Shown piece after piece: positions 16,655 through 25,038 of a stretch of 46,076 bases of DNA (position 1 is its first letter; the number at the start of each line of letters is the position of its first letter). Source of the stretch: Flavobacteriaceae bacterium. Lineage in GTDB: Bacteria > Bacteroidota > Bacteroidia > Flavobacteriales > Flavobacteriaceae. Where the stretch lies: the NCBI GenBank assembly GCA_947459635.1, contig CANHEA010000012.1, forward strand, positions 1-46,076, given 5' to 3'. The notes under the pieces are model-generated. The model ran no database searches, was not told the origin of the DNA, and saw only the letters and a program-made list of their open reading frames with translations. Made by a program: the position numbers and the translations under genes.

Positions 16655-18835
16655 TTAGTTCATCTTCACGACTTTAAAATTGACTTCTTTACCGTTGAAC
16701 TTCAATTTGTAAAAATAAGTCCCAGAAGCAAAAGACGTCATATCAACTTTGGTGTCTAAAGCATTGGTTTTCTTTTGGTATAACAGTCGACCTTCTAGAT
16801 TATAAACCGACACCTCATCAATATTTGTTTTAGACGATATATTAACCATTCCGTTTGTAGGATTTGGAGAATAAGTAAAGTCGATATTGGCTTCAAATGC
16901 AGCATTCCCTAAATTGTTTTCACAAGCAATATTGGCAACATAACCTGGTGCTACAACGCCACCATCAGAATAAAACTTCATGGTCAACGAACCGTCGAGA
17001 GCAGAAGAAACAAATGGTCCAGGAATGTTATTTCCGGTAAATCCGCCGCTACTCAAATCTGGAGCGCTTGTTGAATTTCCGTTGTATACGTAGAGATAAT
17101 CATAATCTAACTCTAAATCGAAAGCTGTAAAAGTCAATGCGATTTTTTTGTTTGGTAAATTTGGAATAATGGTTCTCACATAGGTTTCATAATCGGTATA
17201 GTCTCCCGAAGGACCGCCAGTATCAGCAATTTGCAATCCACTACAGTAATTTGTACTTGTTACAATAAGCGTTTGTTCGTTTGGAGCGACTAATCCAAAG
17301 CTACAATTAGGGCGAACTCGAACCACATAATAGGTGTTTGGAGATAAGCCATTCGCTGTGTAGCTATTGGTATTAACGGAAAACCAGTTGTTGTTCGAAC
17401 TAGAAAATGGTGTCACCGCTATTTGCCATGAAGTAGCGCCGCCTAAATCTGTCCATGAAATTGTTGCAGACGTTGAAGTGGTTGAAGTGGTGGTAATACT
17501 TGCCACAGTGTTGATACAAGTATTGACACAGTCTGTGCTCAAGCAAGTTCCGTTACTAATTGCATTTAAGATTCTGGCTGTAGGCTGTGGACCGAAACCG
17601 TTTGCTAAATTGATTCCGACACCATCCACTAGGTGGCAATAACTCATGATAGTTCCTTGAACTGAACCGTCAGGAATTGGACCTTCTGCACAATCGCCCT
17701 CGATATATCCTTGTGATTGTCCGCAACCATCAATTGCAGTGTTGTCACCATTCCAATGACAACCATGTGTATGTGGAGAGCCTAGCAAATGTCCAAACTC
17801 GTGGGTGATTACCATTATAGTCCATGAAAAAGTAGGCACCATTGAGTAACTAAAACTTACGTCGGAATAACTAAAATTATTTTGAGAACAAATTCCATCA
17901 ATACCAACCGCAACACCACCTAATCCTCCTGAATCAAGTCCAACCAATTGTCCTAAATCGCCATCAAAAACAGGGCGAACTTCATTAAACTTGTATAAGT
18001 AATCAGAAGAAGACGTCCCAATTCCATCGTACGGATCAGCGGTTGTCCAGATAAACAAGGACTTCAAAGATGTAGTGATTCCGTCGTTGTTATAAAGTGT
18101 TTGCACATTATTGAATACGGAGGTCATCCAGTTGGTTGTAGTCGTTGTGTTGCTATTGTTCGCTTGATATAAATCTTGGTCAATTTCGAAATACATGGTC
18201 ACGCATTTCGCGCTAGTTGGCGCAACCCTATTTCTGTAATCTACCGGTGACGTTTCAGGAATCGTTTTTACTTTACAATCCAGCGTATTCTTTGCCTTAA
18301 GATCCATGTCTGAATAAACGATATAGTCGGTTTTATTATTCGCATTATCCAATTTAGCCACCACCAAATTATGCAATGTTCTGCTGGAAATAACCCCATT
18401 AAATTCGCCGTCAAAGAAATTGAAAGACACTAACGAATTGGCATCTCCTTTAACAATTCCTCGATAATAAACTCCTTTATTATAGGCAATAGATTTTGCT
18501 TTGTCCGTATCGATGTGGAAGCCTTCTGCAAATAAATTTACTTGGTACAATTGTACATCAATAGTGTTTCCTTGATAAGGAATTGCAACTTCAATATATT
18601 GTTCCTTGTTTGCAAAAATAGTCGCAACAGCTTGAAGATTGATTTTGCCGTATGTTGCTTTTGTTACTGCATTTCTTGTTGCGTTATTTTGAATGCTGTT
18701 ATTCTCATTCAAAACTGAATACTTCTTAAAGGTGGTATTTTGTGCTACCAATTCGGTTACTTTCTTGGCCACATTTCGTTGAGCAAAAGCTCCAAAACTT
18801 ACCAATAATATAACAATTGTAATAATTTTTTTCAT
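16655..18835 (-). CDS. Secreted reprolysin-like (M12B) zinc metalloprotease with FN3, CUB and T9SS sorting domains
   Basis: A 726-residue exported protein. MKKIITIVILLVSFGAFAQ is the signal peptide. A propeptide region precedes the metzincin domain with HEFGHLLGSPHTHGCHW (H345, E346, H349, H355) and a downstream methionine in QGTIMSYCH, the Met-turn. A fibronectin type III domain follows (ASITTTSTTSTSATISWTDL), then a CUB-like domain with FTAFDLELDYDYLYVYNG, and finally a type A T9SS sorting domain starting YSPNPTNGMVNISSKTN and ending FKVVKMN. It is expected to be secreted or anchored at the surface by the type IX system. The start at 18835 is preferred over a TTG at 18853. Confidence 0.92.
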   Translation of the reverse strand: MKKIITIVILLVSFGAFAQRNVAKKVTELVAQNTTFKKYSVLNENNSIQNNATRNAVTKATYGKINLQAVATIFANKEQYIEVAIPYQGNTIDVQLYQVNLFAEGFHIDTDKAKSIAYNKGVYYRGIVKGDANSLVSFNFFDGEFNGVISSRTLHNLVVAKLDNANNKTDYIVYSDMDLKAKNTLDCKVKTIPETSPVDYRNRVAPTSAKCVTMYFEIDQDLYQANNSNTTTTTNWMTSVFNNVQTLYNNDGITTSLKSLFIWTTADPYDGIGTSSSDYLYKFNEVRPVFDGDLGQLVGLDSGGLGGVAVGIDGICSQNNFSYSDVSFSYSMVPTFSWTIMVITHEFGHLLGSPHTHGCHWNGDNTAIDGCGQSQGYIEGDCAEGPIPDGSVQGTIMSYCHLVDGVGINLANGFGPQPTARILNAISNGTCLSTDCVNTCINTVASITTTSTTSTSATISWTDLGGATSWQIAVTPFSSSNNNWFSVNTNSYTANGLSPNTYYVVRVRPNCSFGLVAPNEQTLIVTSTNYCSGLQIADTGGPSGDYTDYETYVRTIIPNLPNKKIALTFTAFDLELDYDYLYVYNGNSTSAPDLSSGGFTGNNIPGPFVSSALDGSLTMKFYSDGGVVAPGYVANIACENNLGNAAFEANIDFTYSPNPTNGMVNISSKTNIDEVSVYNLEGRLLYQKKTNALDTKVDMTSFASGTYFYKLKFNGKEVNFKVVKMN

Positions 18836-18861
18836 TGTTTTAATGTTTTGCAATTTTTAGA

Positions 18862-18869
18862 CAAATATA
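18862..18869 (-). promoter_or_regulatory. Promoter -7 element for the M12B protease
   Basis: On the minus strand this reads TATATTTG, matching TAnnTTTG. Its end is 26 nt from the ATG at 18835. Confidence 0.6.
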
Positions 18870-18914
18870 ATTAAATTACACTCTCGATAGGAGAACATAT
18901 GTTAAACTACGCAT

Positions 18915-19274
18915 TTAGAAATGAAAAAACGCATCTTCTAAATGTTCGATAATGAATTCATTACCAGATTTGTGAATCGCTATAATATCAAATCGTATTG
19001 CTATATCAAGATCTTCGCGCTGCACATATTCGTTTACAGCTTTAACTAACAATTGAATTTTCTTTGGTTTTACAAAATCTTGTGGCAATCCAAAATCGGT
19101 GCTTGAACGTGTTTTTACTTCAATGATGGCGAGTGTATTTTCTTTTTTGGCAATAATATCAATCTCCGCCTTTTGAAATGTCCAGTTCGTTTCTAGGATT
19201 TCGTAGCCGTTTATTTGAAGAAAATCTACTGCTAGTTCCTCGCCTTGTTTACCAAGTTCATTGTGTTCAGCCAT
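18915..19274 (-). CDS. YraN (UPF0102) endonuclease-fold protein
   Basis: A 119-residue protein, the normal length for the family. NELGKQGEELAVDFLQINGYEIL, then KAEIDIIAKKENTLAIIEVKTRSS and AIRFDIIAI, give the PD-(D/E)XK nuclease-like core with the E...D...ExK pattern. The family is widespread and of uncertain function, with proposed roles in recombination or DNA uptake. It lies 48 nt downstream of the LD-carboxypeptidase on the same strand, so the two may be co-transcribed; the gap holds a short tandem repeat. Confidence 0.9.
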   Translation of the reverse strand: MAEHNELGKQGEELAVDFLQINGYEILETNWTFQKAEIDIIAKKENTLAIIEVKTRSSTDFGLPQDFVKPKKIQLLVKAVNEYVQREDLDIAIRFDIIAIHKSGNEFIIEHLEDAFFHF

Positions 19275-19280
19275 TTTTCA

Positions 19281-19312
19281 GATTGTAAGATTGTAAGATT
19301 GTAAGACTGCAA
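19281..19312. repeat. Tandem octamer repeat (GATTGTAA x3 plus one variant)
   Basis: Three exact GATTGTAA units are followed by GACTGCAA in the 48-nt gap between the LD-carboxypeptidase and yraN. It is an 8-bp tandem repeat and could vary in copy number. Too short and regular to be a CRISPR. Confidence 0.8.
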
Positions 19313-19322
19313 GACTTATAGA

Positions 19323-20297
19323 TTATTCGAACTTGACGGTGCTTTCCTTTTCATTGACATCGATAGCAACGACTTTCCCTAGTATCAAAGTGCGATTGTC
19401 TTTGATATGGCCTGCTGGGAAATTATAAATAATCGGAAACTTATAGTCTTTTAAAACGTCTTGAATAATTTGCAGCGCATCTTTTCCCCACGGGATTTCA
19501 TTGTCATTCATACTCGTCATCCCGCCAACAATGACCGCTTTTACACCGTCGAAGTAACCGTTGCGTTTGAGGTTCATCATCATGCGGTCGATGTGGTATA
19601 AGTACTCGTCGAGGTCTTCAATAAATAGAATTTTTCCTTTATAATCAACTTCAGATTTGGAACCTATAATACTGTACAAAACCGATAAGTTGCCACCGAC
19701 GATTTCGCCTTTTGCGGTGCCGTTGACGTTATATTCGTGGCTTGGAATTGTATAAGAAAGCTTATCGCCAAACAAAGCTTTATGAAAAGAGGCTAATACT
19801 TCAGGATTGGCAGTTCCTGCATTGAGCGCCATAAAAGAATGAATGGTTTCAATGCCCATATTGTTGATGTGACTGTGCAAGACGGTCATGTCGCTAAAAC
19901 CACAGACCCATTTGGGTTTTTTCTTAAAATTGGTGAAGTCGATGCGATCAATAATTCGAACGGTTCCGTAGCCGCCTTTCGCTGCCCAGATGGCTTTTAT
20001 TTTTGGGTTGTCAATCATTTCTTGAAAATCGGTAGCGCGCAACCAATCTGGTCCCGCCAATTGGTTTTCTTCTTTGCCGATGGTTTTTCCAATCACGACA
20101 TGCAAGCCCCAACTTTCGAGTAACTTTATCGCTGGTTGTAAAGAAGCTAGATCTGCTTTTCTGGCGGTGGCAAGGATTCCGATGGTATCGCCTTTTTGTA
20201 AAAATTCGGGTGTGATCATTTTGCGTTGTGCTTGAATGGTTTGAAATAGGAAAAGTCCAAATAAGAGGATTCGAAAAAAAGGTCTTGGATTTTTCAT
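19323..20297 (-). CDS. S66 LD-carboxypeptidase with an N-terminal signal peptide
   Basis: A 324-residue serine peptidase of family S66 (LdcA type), which trims the terminal D-alanine from murein tetrapeptides. The nucleophile is S135 in CGFSDMTVLHSH, with E227 in LFIEDLDEYLYHIDRM and H297 in NFPAGHIKDNR. The N-terminus MKNPRPFFRILLFGLFLFQTIQAQ is a convincing signal peptide, whereas E. coli LdcA is cytosolic, so this copy probably works in the periplasm or as an exported protein. The ATG at 20297 is preferred; the longer reading from 20354 runs through the promoter element at 20314-20321. Confidence 0.9.
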   Translation of the reverse strand: MKNPRPFFRILLFGLFLFQTIQAQRKMITPEFLQKGDTIGILATARKADLASLQPAIKLLESWGLHVVIGKTIGKEENQLAGPDWLRATDFQEMIDNPKIKAIWAAKGGYGTVRIIDRIDFTNFKKKPKWVCGFSDMTVLHSHINNMGIETIHSFMALNAGTANPEVLASFHKALFGDKLSYTIPSHEYNVNGTAKGEIVGGNLSVLYSIIGSKSEVDYKGKILFIEDLDEYLYHIDRMMMNLKRNGYFDGVKAVIVGGMTSMNDNEIPWGKDALQIIQDVLKDYKFPIIYNFPAGHIKDNRTLILGKVVAIDVNEKESTVKFE

Positions 20298-20313
20298 GTT
20301 GATAATGTTGAAA

Positions 20314-20321
20314 CAAATATA
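20314..20321 (-). promoter_or_regulatory. Promoter -7 element for LD-carboxypeptidase
   Basis: TATATTTG on the minus strand, 16 nt upstream of the ATG at 20297. It decides the start by excluding the longer frame from 20354. Confidence 0.6.
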
Positions 20322-20366
20322 AATAATGTTTGCCACAAAGACCGAAAGCCACAAAGTTTTTGAATG

Positions 20367-20445
20367 CTCTAGCCCCGATAGGAACGGTATCCTTTTGTGC
20401 CGGCGTTCGGCGCAAAAGATTTAGTGGATAGCGGGAAGTAGCTCC
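20367..20445. repeat. REP-like hairpin element, copy B
   Basis: This is the shortest of the four copies. The ends CTCTAGCCCCGATAGG and GCGGGAAGTAGCTCC match copy A. The apical stem is different: TTTTGTGCCG against CGGCGCAAAA with a 5-nt loop. It sits in the 242-nt spacer between the divergent LD-carboxypeptidase and metG genes, upstream of both. Confidence 0.8.
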
Positions 20446-20512
20446 GAAAAATAATTAATAAGGAACAATTAATAATGAATAATTGGGCGTCTAACTTTAG
20501 GTTGAAAATCCG

Positions 20513-20520
20513 TACTTTTG
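20513..20520 (+). promoter_or_regulatory. Promoter -7 element for metG
   Basis: TACTTTTG ends 19 nt before the metG ATG. No TTG lies at the usual distance upstream. Confidence 0.55.
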
Positions 20521-20539
20521 CTGTCAATTTATTTGAATT

Positions 20540-22600
20540 ATGCTACAAAATCCAAAACGATATACCATTACAGCTGCGTTGCCTTATACCAACGGTCCGA
20601 TTCACATTGGGCATTTGGCGGGCGTTTACGTTCCCTCTGATATTTATTCGCGTTACTTGCGTTTGCTAGGAAAAGACGTGGCTTTTATTTGCGGGAGCGA
20701 CGAACATGGCGTTGCGATTTCGATGAAAGCCAAAAAAGAAGGGATTACGCCACAGCAAGTCATTGATAAATATGACGCCATTATTCGAAAATCGTTTGTT
20801 GATTTTGGGATTTCGTTTGATAATTATTCGAGAACCTCAGCCAAAATTCACCATGAAACTGCTTCGGCATTTTTTAAGAAATTATACGACGAAGGTAAAT
20901 TTATTGAGGAAGTCACTGAGCAATTGTACGATGAGAAAGCCGATCAGTTTTTGGCCGATCGATTTGTAATCGGCACTTGCCCGAAATGCGGGAACGAAGA
21001 AGCTTACGGTGATCAGTGTGAACGTTGTGGATCGACTTGGAATGCGACTGATTTGATTAATCCGAAATCGACGATTACAGGAACTACTCCTATTTTGAAA
21101 GCCACGAAACATTGGTTTTTACCTTTAGATCAGTATGATGCGTTTTTAAGACAATGGATTTTGGTAGATCATGCCAAAGACTGGAAAACGAATGTTTTAG
21201 GTCAAGTTAAATCTTGGCTGGACGACGGATTGAAACCTCGTGCGGTAACTCGCGATTTAGATTGGGGAATTGACGTGCCGGTTGAAGGCGCCATAGGAAA
21301 AAAATTGTATGTGTGGTTTGACGCGCCGATTGGCTATATTTCTTCGACCAAAGAATGGGCAGCTCGAGAAGGAAAAGACTGGGAGCCGTATTGGAAAAGT
21401 GAAGATACGAAGCTGGTGCATTTTATAGGTAAAGACAATATTGTTTTTCACTGCGTAATTTTTCCTGCGATGTTGAAGGCGGAAGGAAGTTATATTTTGC
21501 CTGACAATGTTCCGGCGAATGAGTTTTTGAATTTGGAAGGCAATAAACTATCGACTTCTAAAAATTGGGCGGTGTGGTTGCATGAATATTTGGAAGATTT
21601 TCCTGGGCAGCAAGATGTGTTGCGTTATGCGTTGACCTCGAATGCGCCAGAAACCAAGGACAACGATTTTACTTGGAAAGATTTTCAAGCGAGAAATAAC
21701 AATGAGTTAGCGGCAATTTTCGGCAATTTTATTAATCGTGTCGTGGTTTTGACCAATAAATATTATGATGGAATTGTACCGCAACCGAATGCTTTTTCGG
21801 AAGTTGACGAGCAAACTTTAAAGGAACTGAAGGCGTATCCTGCGGTGATATCGAGTTCGATCGAGCGTTATCGTTTTAGAGAAGCGTTGGGCGAATTGAT
21901 GAATGTGGCACGATTGGGTAATAAATATTTGGCCGATGAAGAACCGTGGAAAATGGTTAAGACCGATCCGGAAAGAGTACAAACGCAAATGTATATGGCG
22001 TTGCAAATCGCTTCTGCTTTACGTGTTTTATGTGAGCCATTTTTGCCGTTCACCGCCGGAAAATTAGATGTCATTCTCAACCAAACCCACCATGGAAAAA
22101 GCTGGAGCGATGTGTCAGAACAATCGGAATTGATTGCGGTTGGACACAAAATTGGTGCGGCAGAAATATTGTTTTCACAAATTGAAGACGAACAAATACA
22201 GAAACAAATTGACAAATTAGAAGCTACAAAGACAGCGAATAGTATGGAAAACAAAACAATGACGGCGCAAAAAGAATTGATTCAGTTTGAGGATTTCTCC
22301 AAAATGGATTTGCGCGTTGGGACTATTCTAGAAGCCGAAAAAATGCCGAAAGCCAATAAACTTTTGGTGTTGAAAGTAGATACAGGAATAGATGTTCGAA
22401 CCATTGTTTCTGGCATTGCAGAGAGTTTTTCTCCTGAAGAAGTTGTAGGCAAAAAGGTCACGGTTTTAGTCAACTTAGCGCCTCGAAATCTGCGTGGAGT
22501 AGAAAGCCAAGGCATGATTTTGATGACGAACAATGCGGAAGGTAAGTTAGTTTTTGTGAATCCTGACGCGGAAGCAGACAACGGCGAAACGATAAACTAA
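20540..22600 (+). CDS. metG: Methionyl-tRNA synthetase with C-terminal tRNA-binding domain
   Basis: A 686-residue class I aminoacyl-tRNA synthetase that charges tRNA-Met. The HIGH motif is HIGH at residues 22-25, and KLSTSK (about 336) stands in for KMSKS. The zinc knuckle [17 protein letters not shown] (near 146-162) marks the four-cysteine form. The anticodon-binding helical domain follows. A linker leads to an EMAPII/Trbp111-like OB domain from about 585 ([20 protein letters not shown]...[19 protein letters not shown]), which dimerises and binds the tRNA elbow. A membrane protein gene follows 10 nt later and may share the transcript. Confidence 0.97.
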   Translation: MLQNPKRYTITAALPYTNGPIHIGHLAGVYVPSDIYSRYLRLLGKDVAFICGSDEHGVAISMKAKKEGITPQQVIDKYDAIIRKSFVDFGISFDNYSRTSAKIHHETASAFFKKLYDEGKFIEEVTEQLYDEKADQFLADRFVIGTCPKCGNEEAYGDQCERCGSTWNATDLINPKSTITGTTPILKATKHWFLPLDQYDAFLRQWILVDHAKDWKTNVLGQVKSWLDDGLKPRAVTRDLDWGIDVPVEGAIGKKLYVWFDAPIGYISSTKEWAAREGKDWEPYWKSEDTKLVHFIGKDNIVFHCVIFPAMLKAEGSYILPDNVPANEFLNLEGNKLSTSKNWAVWLHEYLEDFPGQQDVLRYALTSNAPETKDNDFTWKDFQARNNNELAAIFGNFINRVVVLTNKYYDGIVPQPNAFSEVDEQTLKELKAYPAVISSSIERYRFREALGELMNVARLGNKYLADEEPWKMVKTDPERVQTQMYMALQIASALRVLCEPFLPFTAGKLDVILNQTHHGKSWSDVSEQSELIAVGHKIGAAEILFSQIEDEQIQKQIDKLEATKTANSMENKTMTAQKELIQFEDFSKMDLRVGTILEAEKMPKANKLLVLKVDTGIDVRTIVSGIAESFSPEEVVGKKVTVLVNLAPRNLRGVESQGMILMTNNAEGKLVFVNPDAEADNGETIN

Positions 22601-22610
22601 TTGATGTGCG

Positions 22611-23093
22611 ATGCCGAAGAAACTGCTTCTTTTTGCTTTTGCTTTTTATGGACTTGCAGTAGTGCTTTGGCAATTACTATTTTATTCGCATCCTATTTTG
22701 TCTTCGATCTTATGGGAAATTCATACGATTTTTACTAGTGTAATTGTGTTTTATATTGCGGTCAATTCGTTTGTTGCCGAAAAAGTACTAGATGTTATTA
22801 AGATCTTATTTCGAATTCTATTTAAGGTTTGGTTTGTTATATTTATTGCTTTTTCCTTGAAAAAATCTTTTGACATCAAGGGGTTTTTATTGACAGCAAC
22901 GTTTGTTTTTGGTTACTTAGAGGGTATGATTGATTTAAATTCCTGGTTTAGTAATCAAGATTCTCACTTCATATTTCGTTATTTCAAAGCAGAGAACAAT
23001 TCACAAAATAGAATACCGCTTTGTGTCTTATCTATTTCATTAATTCATAGCTTTTCGGCATTCATTGCATTTGTATTTTTTTATATTAAATAA
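22611..23093 (+). CDS. Small integral membrane protein of unknown function
   Basis: A 160-residue protein with about four or five predicted membrane helices (AFAFYGLAVVLWQLLFY, IFTSVIVFYIAVNSFV, VWFVIFIAFSL, ISLIHSFSAFIAFVFFY) and a soluble loop around DLNSWFSNQDSHFIF. I do not recognise a family. It lies tightly between metG and a HAD phosphatase (gaps of 10 and 2 nt), so co-transcription is likely, but neither neighbour points to a role. Confidence 0.65.
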   Translation: MPKKLLLFAFAFYGLAVVLWQLLFYSHPILSSILWEIHTIFTSVIVFYIAVNSFVAEKVLDVIKILFRILFKVWFVIFIAFSLKKSFDIKGFLLTATFVFGYLEGMIDLNSWFSNQDSHFIFRYFKAENNSQNRIPLCVLSISLIHSFSAFIAFVFFYIK

Positions 23094-23095
23094 CT

Positions 23096-23791
23096 ATGGC
23101 TTTAAAAGTAATTGCTTTCGACGCTGATGACACGCTGTTTGTCAACGAACCGTATTTTCAAGAAACGGAAGAAAAATTTTGTGCTTTGATGAGCGATTAT
23201 TTGTCGCATCAAGGCTTGTCTCAAGAATTGTTTAAGACTGAAATTGCGAATCTTGATTTGTATGGCTATGGCATCAAAGGATATGTTCTTTCGATGATAG
23301 AAGCGGCGATGCGAATTTCAAGCAATACCATTTCGATAGAAGTCATCGAAAAAATTGTTGTCTTGGGAAAAGATTTGCTACAGAAGCCAATCGAATTATT
23401 GGATGGCGTTGAAGATACTTTAAAAGCATTGCAGGGAAAATACAAATTGGTTGTCGCCACCAAAGGTGATTTGAAAGACCAACAACGGAAGTTGCATGAT
23501 TCGGGTTTAGGCGCTTACTTTCATCACATCGAAGTGATGTCCGACAAACAAGAACTCAACTATCAGAAATTATTAAAACGACTAGAAATTGAGCCTGAAG
23601 AATTTTTTATGATTGGCAATTCGTTGAAATCAGACGTGCTTCCGGTTTTAGCAATCGGTGGCCATGCAGTTCATATTCCTTTTCACACCACTTGGGAACA
23701 TGAGAAAATTAGTCATAAAGTAGAACACCCCAATTTCCGAACGTTAGATAATATATCGGACGTGTTGCCAATATTGCTAAAAAATCATTAA
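23096..23791 (+). CDS. HAD-superfamily hydrolase (YjjG-like phosphatase)
   Basis: A 231-residue phosphatase. Motif I is AFDADDTLF (nucleophile and acid aspartates), motif II is VVATKGD, and motif III/IV is FMIGNSLKSDVLPVLAIGG with the preceding lysine in YQKLLKR. A helical cap follows motif I, as in subfamily I. Homologues act on nucleoside monophosphates or small phosphorylated metabolites; YjjG is a pyrimidine nucleotide phosphatase, but the substrate here cannot be fixed. The last 4 nt overlap the end of the convergent gene on the other strand. Confidence 0.85.
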   Translation: MALKVIAFDADDTLFVNEPYFQETEEKFCALMSDYLSHQGLSQELFKTEIANLDLYGYGIKGYVLSMIEAAMRISSNTISIEVIEKIVVLGKDLLQKPIELLDGVEDTLKALQGKYKLVVATKGDLKDQQRKLHDSGLGAYFHHIEVMSDKQELNYQKLLKRLEIEPEEFFMIGNSLKSDVLPVLAIGGHAVHIPFHTTWEHEKISHKVEHPNFRTLDNISDVLPILLKNH

Positions 23792-24219
23792 TAGATATAG
23801 GTCCAATTCAAACCATCACTAATAACGGTAATGGTTCTGTTGGTGTCATCATACATGTAAATTGAAGTTGCGCCACCAGACGTTTTTCCTTTTCCGAACA
23901 ACAATCCAGCTGGTGTAGTCAATTTTGCGGTATTGGTGTCATTAATATTTCTGAGAATATACATTCTTCCCGGAAACGCGATTGGACTTGGCAAGACAAA
24001 TTCTTGGTCCGTGGCCTGCGGATTTAGGGACAAGTAAAACCCATCACTGATAGCTGTTGGTGACCCACTTCCAACAAGAATAAATGTTTTGACTGAAACA
24101 TTCCCATTGATATCTAAAGTGCTTAGTGGGTTTGTGGTATTTATTCCAACCTGTGAAAAGCTCTCATTTGAAATAAAAATAAGAGAAATTACAAAAAAGA
24201 AAGGGAACCATTTTTTCAT
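23788..24219 (-). CDS. Secreted protein with VGINTTNP / TLDINGN motif
   Basis: A 143-residue exported protein (signal peptide MKKWFPFFFVISLIFISNES). After it comes QVGINTTNPLSTLDINGNVSV, a short motif found at the mature N-terminus of many Flavobacterium surface proteins with fibre or tail-spike-like folds. The remainder is a compact beta-rich region (FYLSLNPQATDQEFVLPSP, RMYILRNINDTNTAKL). There is no T9SS sorting domain. Function is unknown. A TATCTTTA promoter-like element is at 24251-24258 and a 14-bp palindrome at 24305-24318 lies further upstream. Confidence 0.65.
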   Translation of the reverse strand: MKKWFPFFFVISLIFISNESFSQVGINTTNPLSTLDINGNVSVKTFILVGSGSPTAISDGFYLSLNPQATDQEFVLPSPIAFPGRMYILRNINDTNTAKLTTPAGLLFGKGKTSGGATSIYMYDDTNRTITVISDGLNWTYIY

Positions 24220-24250
24220 AAAGCCGCCGTGGGTTAACGAATAGTTTACA

Positions 24251-24277
24251 TAAAGATATTTTATTTAATGCAATCAA
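24251..24277 (-). promoter_or_regulatory. Promoter for the VGINTTNP protein
   Basis: On the minus strand there is a TTG (24277-24275) and, 16 nt later, TATCTTTA (24258-24251), a near match to TTG-N-TAnnTTTG. The ATG follows about 31 nt downstream. Confidence 0.4.
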
Positions 24278-24304
24278 AATCTGTTATGTATAAATATTTC
24301 TCAG

Positions 24305-24318
24305 CGAAAACGTTTTCG
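24305..24318. promoter_or_regulatory. Perfect 14-bp palindrome CGAAAACGTTTTCG (candidate operator)
   Basis: The palindrome is exact over 14 bp with a central CG, the form typical of LacI-family operators. It lies upstream of the promoter for the gene starting at 24219, where an activator would bind, and 95 nt past the ssb stop. No LacI-type regulator is in the window. Confidence 0.4.
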
Positions 24319-24362
24319 TGTTGACAACTTTTTATGAATTATGTTAAAACATCAAATTGTTC

Positions 24363-24401
24363 CAAGCGTCGCACTGTCGTCAATTAACAAAGCGACGCTT
24401 G
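24363..24401. repeat. Inverted repeat downstream of ssb
   Basis: CAAGCGTCGC and its exact reverse complement GCGACGCTTG are separated by 19 nt, ending 12 nt from the ssb stop. It could fold in the ssb transcript, but the loop is long and no U-run follows. Confidence 0.6.
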
Positions 24402-24412
24402 AAGCATTAGCT

Positions 24413-24745
24413 CTATTTACCCAATAATAATAACTCGGAAACGACAATCTCGGTTACATATTTCTTGTCTCCGTTCTTGTCATCATAAGAACGATGTCTT
24501 AACTTTCCTTCTACGGCAATTTCTTTACCTTTGGCAACATATTTCTCGATTATTTCGGCGGTTTTGCCCCATGCCGTAATTCGATGCCACTGGGTTTCTT
24601 CTACTTTTTCTCCTTTTTCGTTTTTGTACGTTTCATTTGTAGCAATGGTGAGATTGGCAAGCTTCTTATTTCCTTCGAAAGATTTAATTTCAGGATCTTG
24701 TCCGACATGTCCAATTAGATGAACTTGATTTCTTAGTGTACTCAT
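24413..24745 (-). CDS. ssb: Short single-stranded DNA-binding protein
   Basis: A 110-residue protein that is essentially only the OB fold: MSTLRNQVHLIGHVGQDPEI, LANLTIATNETYKNEKGEK, WHRITAWGKTAEIIEKYVAKGKEIAVEGKL and YVTEIVVSELLLLGK. The acidic C-terminal tail (DDxPF) that recruits repair and replication partners in full-length SSBs is missing. Flavobacteria often carry a longer SSB elsewhere, so this is probably a secondary copy. It stands alone between spacers of 193 and 293 nt. Confidence 0.92.
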   Translation of the reverse strand: MSTLRNQVHLIGHVGQDPEIKSFEGNKKLANLTIATNETYKNEKGEKVEETQWHRITAWGKTAEIIEKYVAKGKEIAVEGKLRHRSYDDKNGDKKYVTEIVVSELLLLGK

Positions 24746-24860
24746 GGCTTTTAAAAATTAAAATTGTTGTTAATTGATTATTGTCAATTTAGTTCGGCTT
24801 GACAGTGCGAAGTTGAGAAGATTGACAATTAATAGTCGGTTAGTAAGCGCTTAATTTCGG

Positions 24861-24909
24861 TTGTAACTATTTGTAACCGTTTGCAAATGAATTTTAATTA
24901 TTATATTTG
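24861..24909 (+). promoter_or_regulatory. Promoter with three helically phased TTGTAAC-like repeats
   Basis: Units starting TTGTAAC, TTGTAAC and TTGCAAA begin at 24861, 24871 and 24881, exactly 10 bp apart. The third supplies the TTG of a TTG-N18-TATATTTG promoter (24881-24883 and 24902-24909). Transcription would start near 24914, giving a leader of about 125 nt before the zinc-ribbon gene. The same spacer also has ATTGTCAAT (24780-24788) and its reverse complement (24821-24829). Confidence 0.55.
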
Positions 24910-25038
24910 AGTGGTTTTAAAGATAAATCTCGCCGGTTTTGTCAAGTGACCCGCTACCAGAACCTTGTGAGTTTTCATTTTTAGAATTTATGCAGAAAGA
25001 CTTTTTCAAATCCATATCGAAATATAAATTTATAAGCC

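Noticed and set aside
19281..19312. Regular repeat that might be a CRISPR remnant
   Set aside because: Units are 8 bp in direct tandem with no spacers; no cas genes are present.
23788..24219. Phage tail-fibre gene, hinting at a prophage
   Set aside because: The VGINTTNP motif is common in ordinary Flavobacterium secreted proteins, the gene has a signal peptide and no phage genes surround it.
24363..24401. Terminator for ssb
   Set aside because: The 10-bp stem is good but the loop is 19 nt and no U-tract follows on the minus strand, so I list it only as an inverted repeat.
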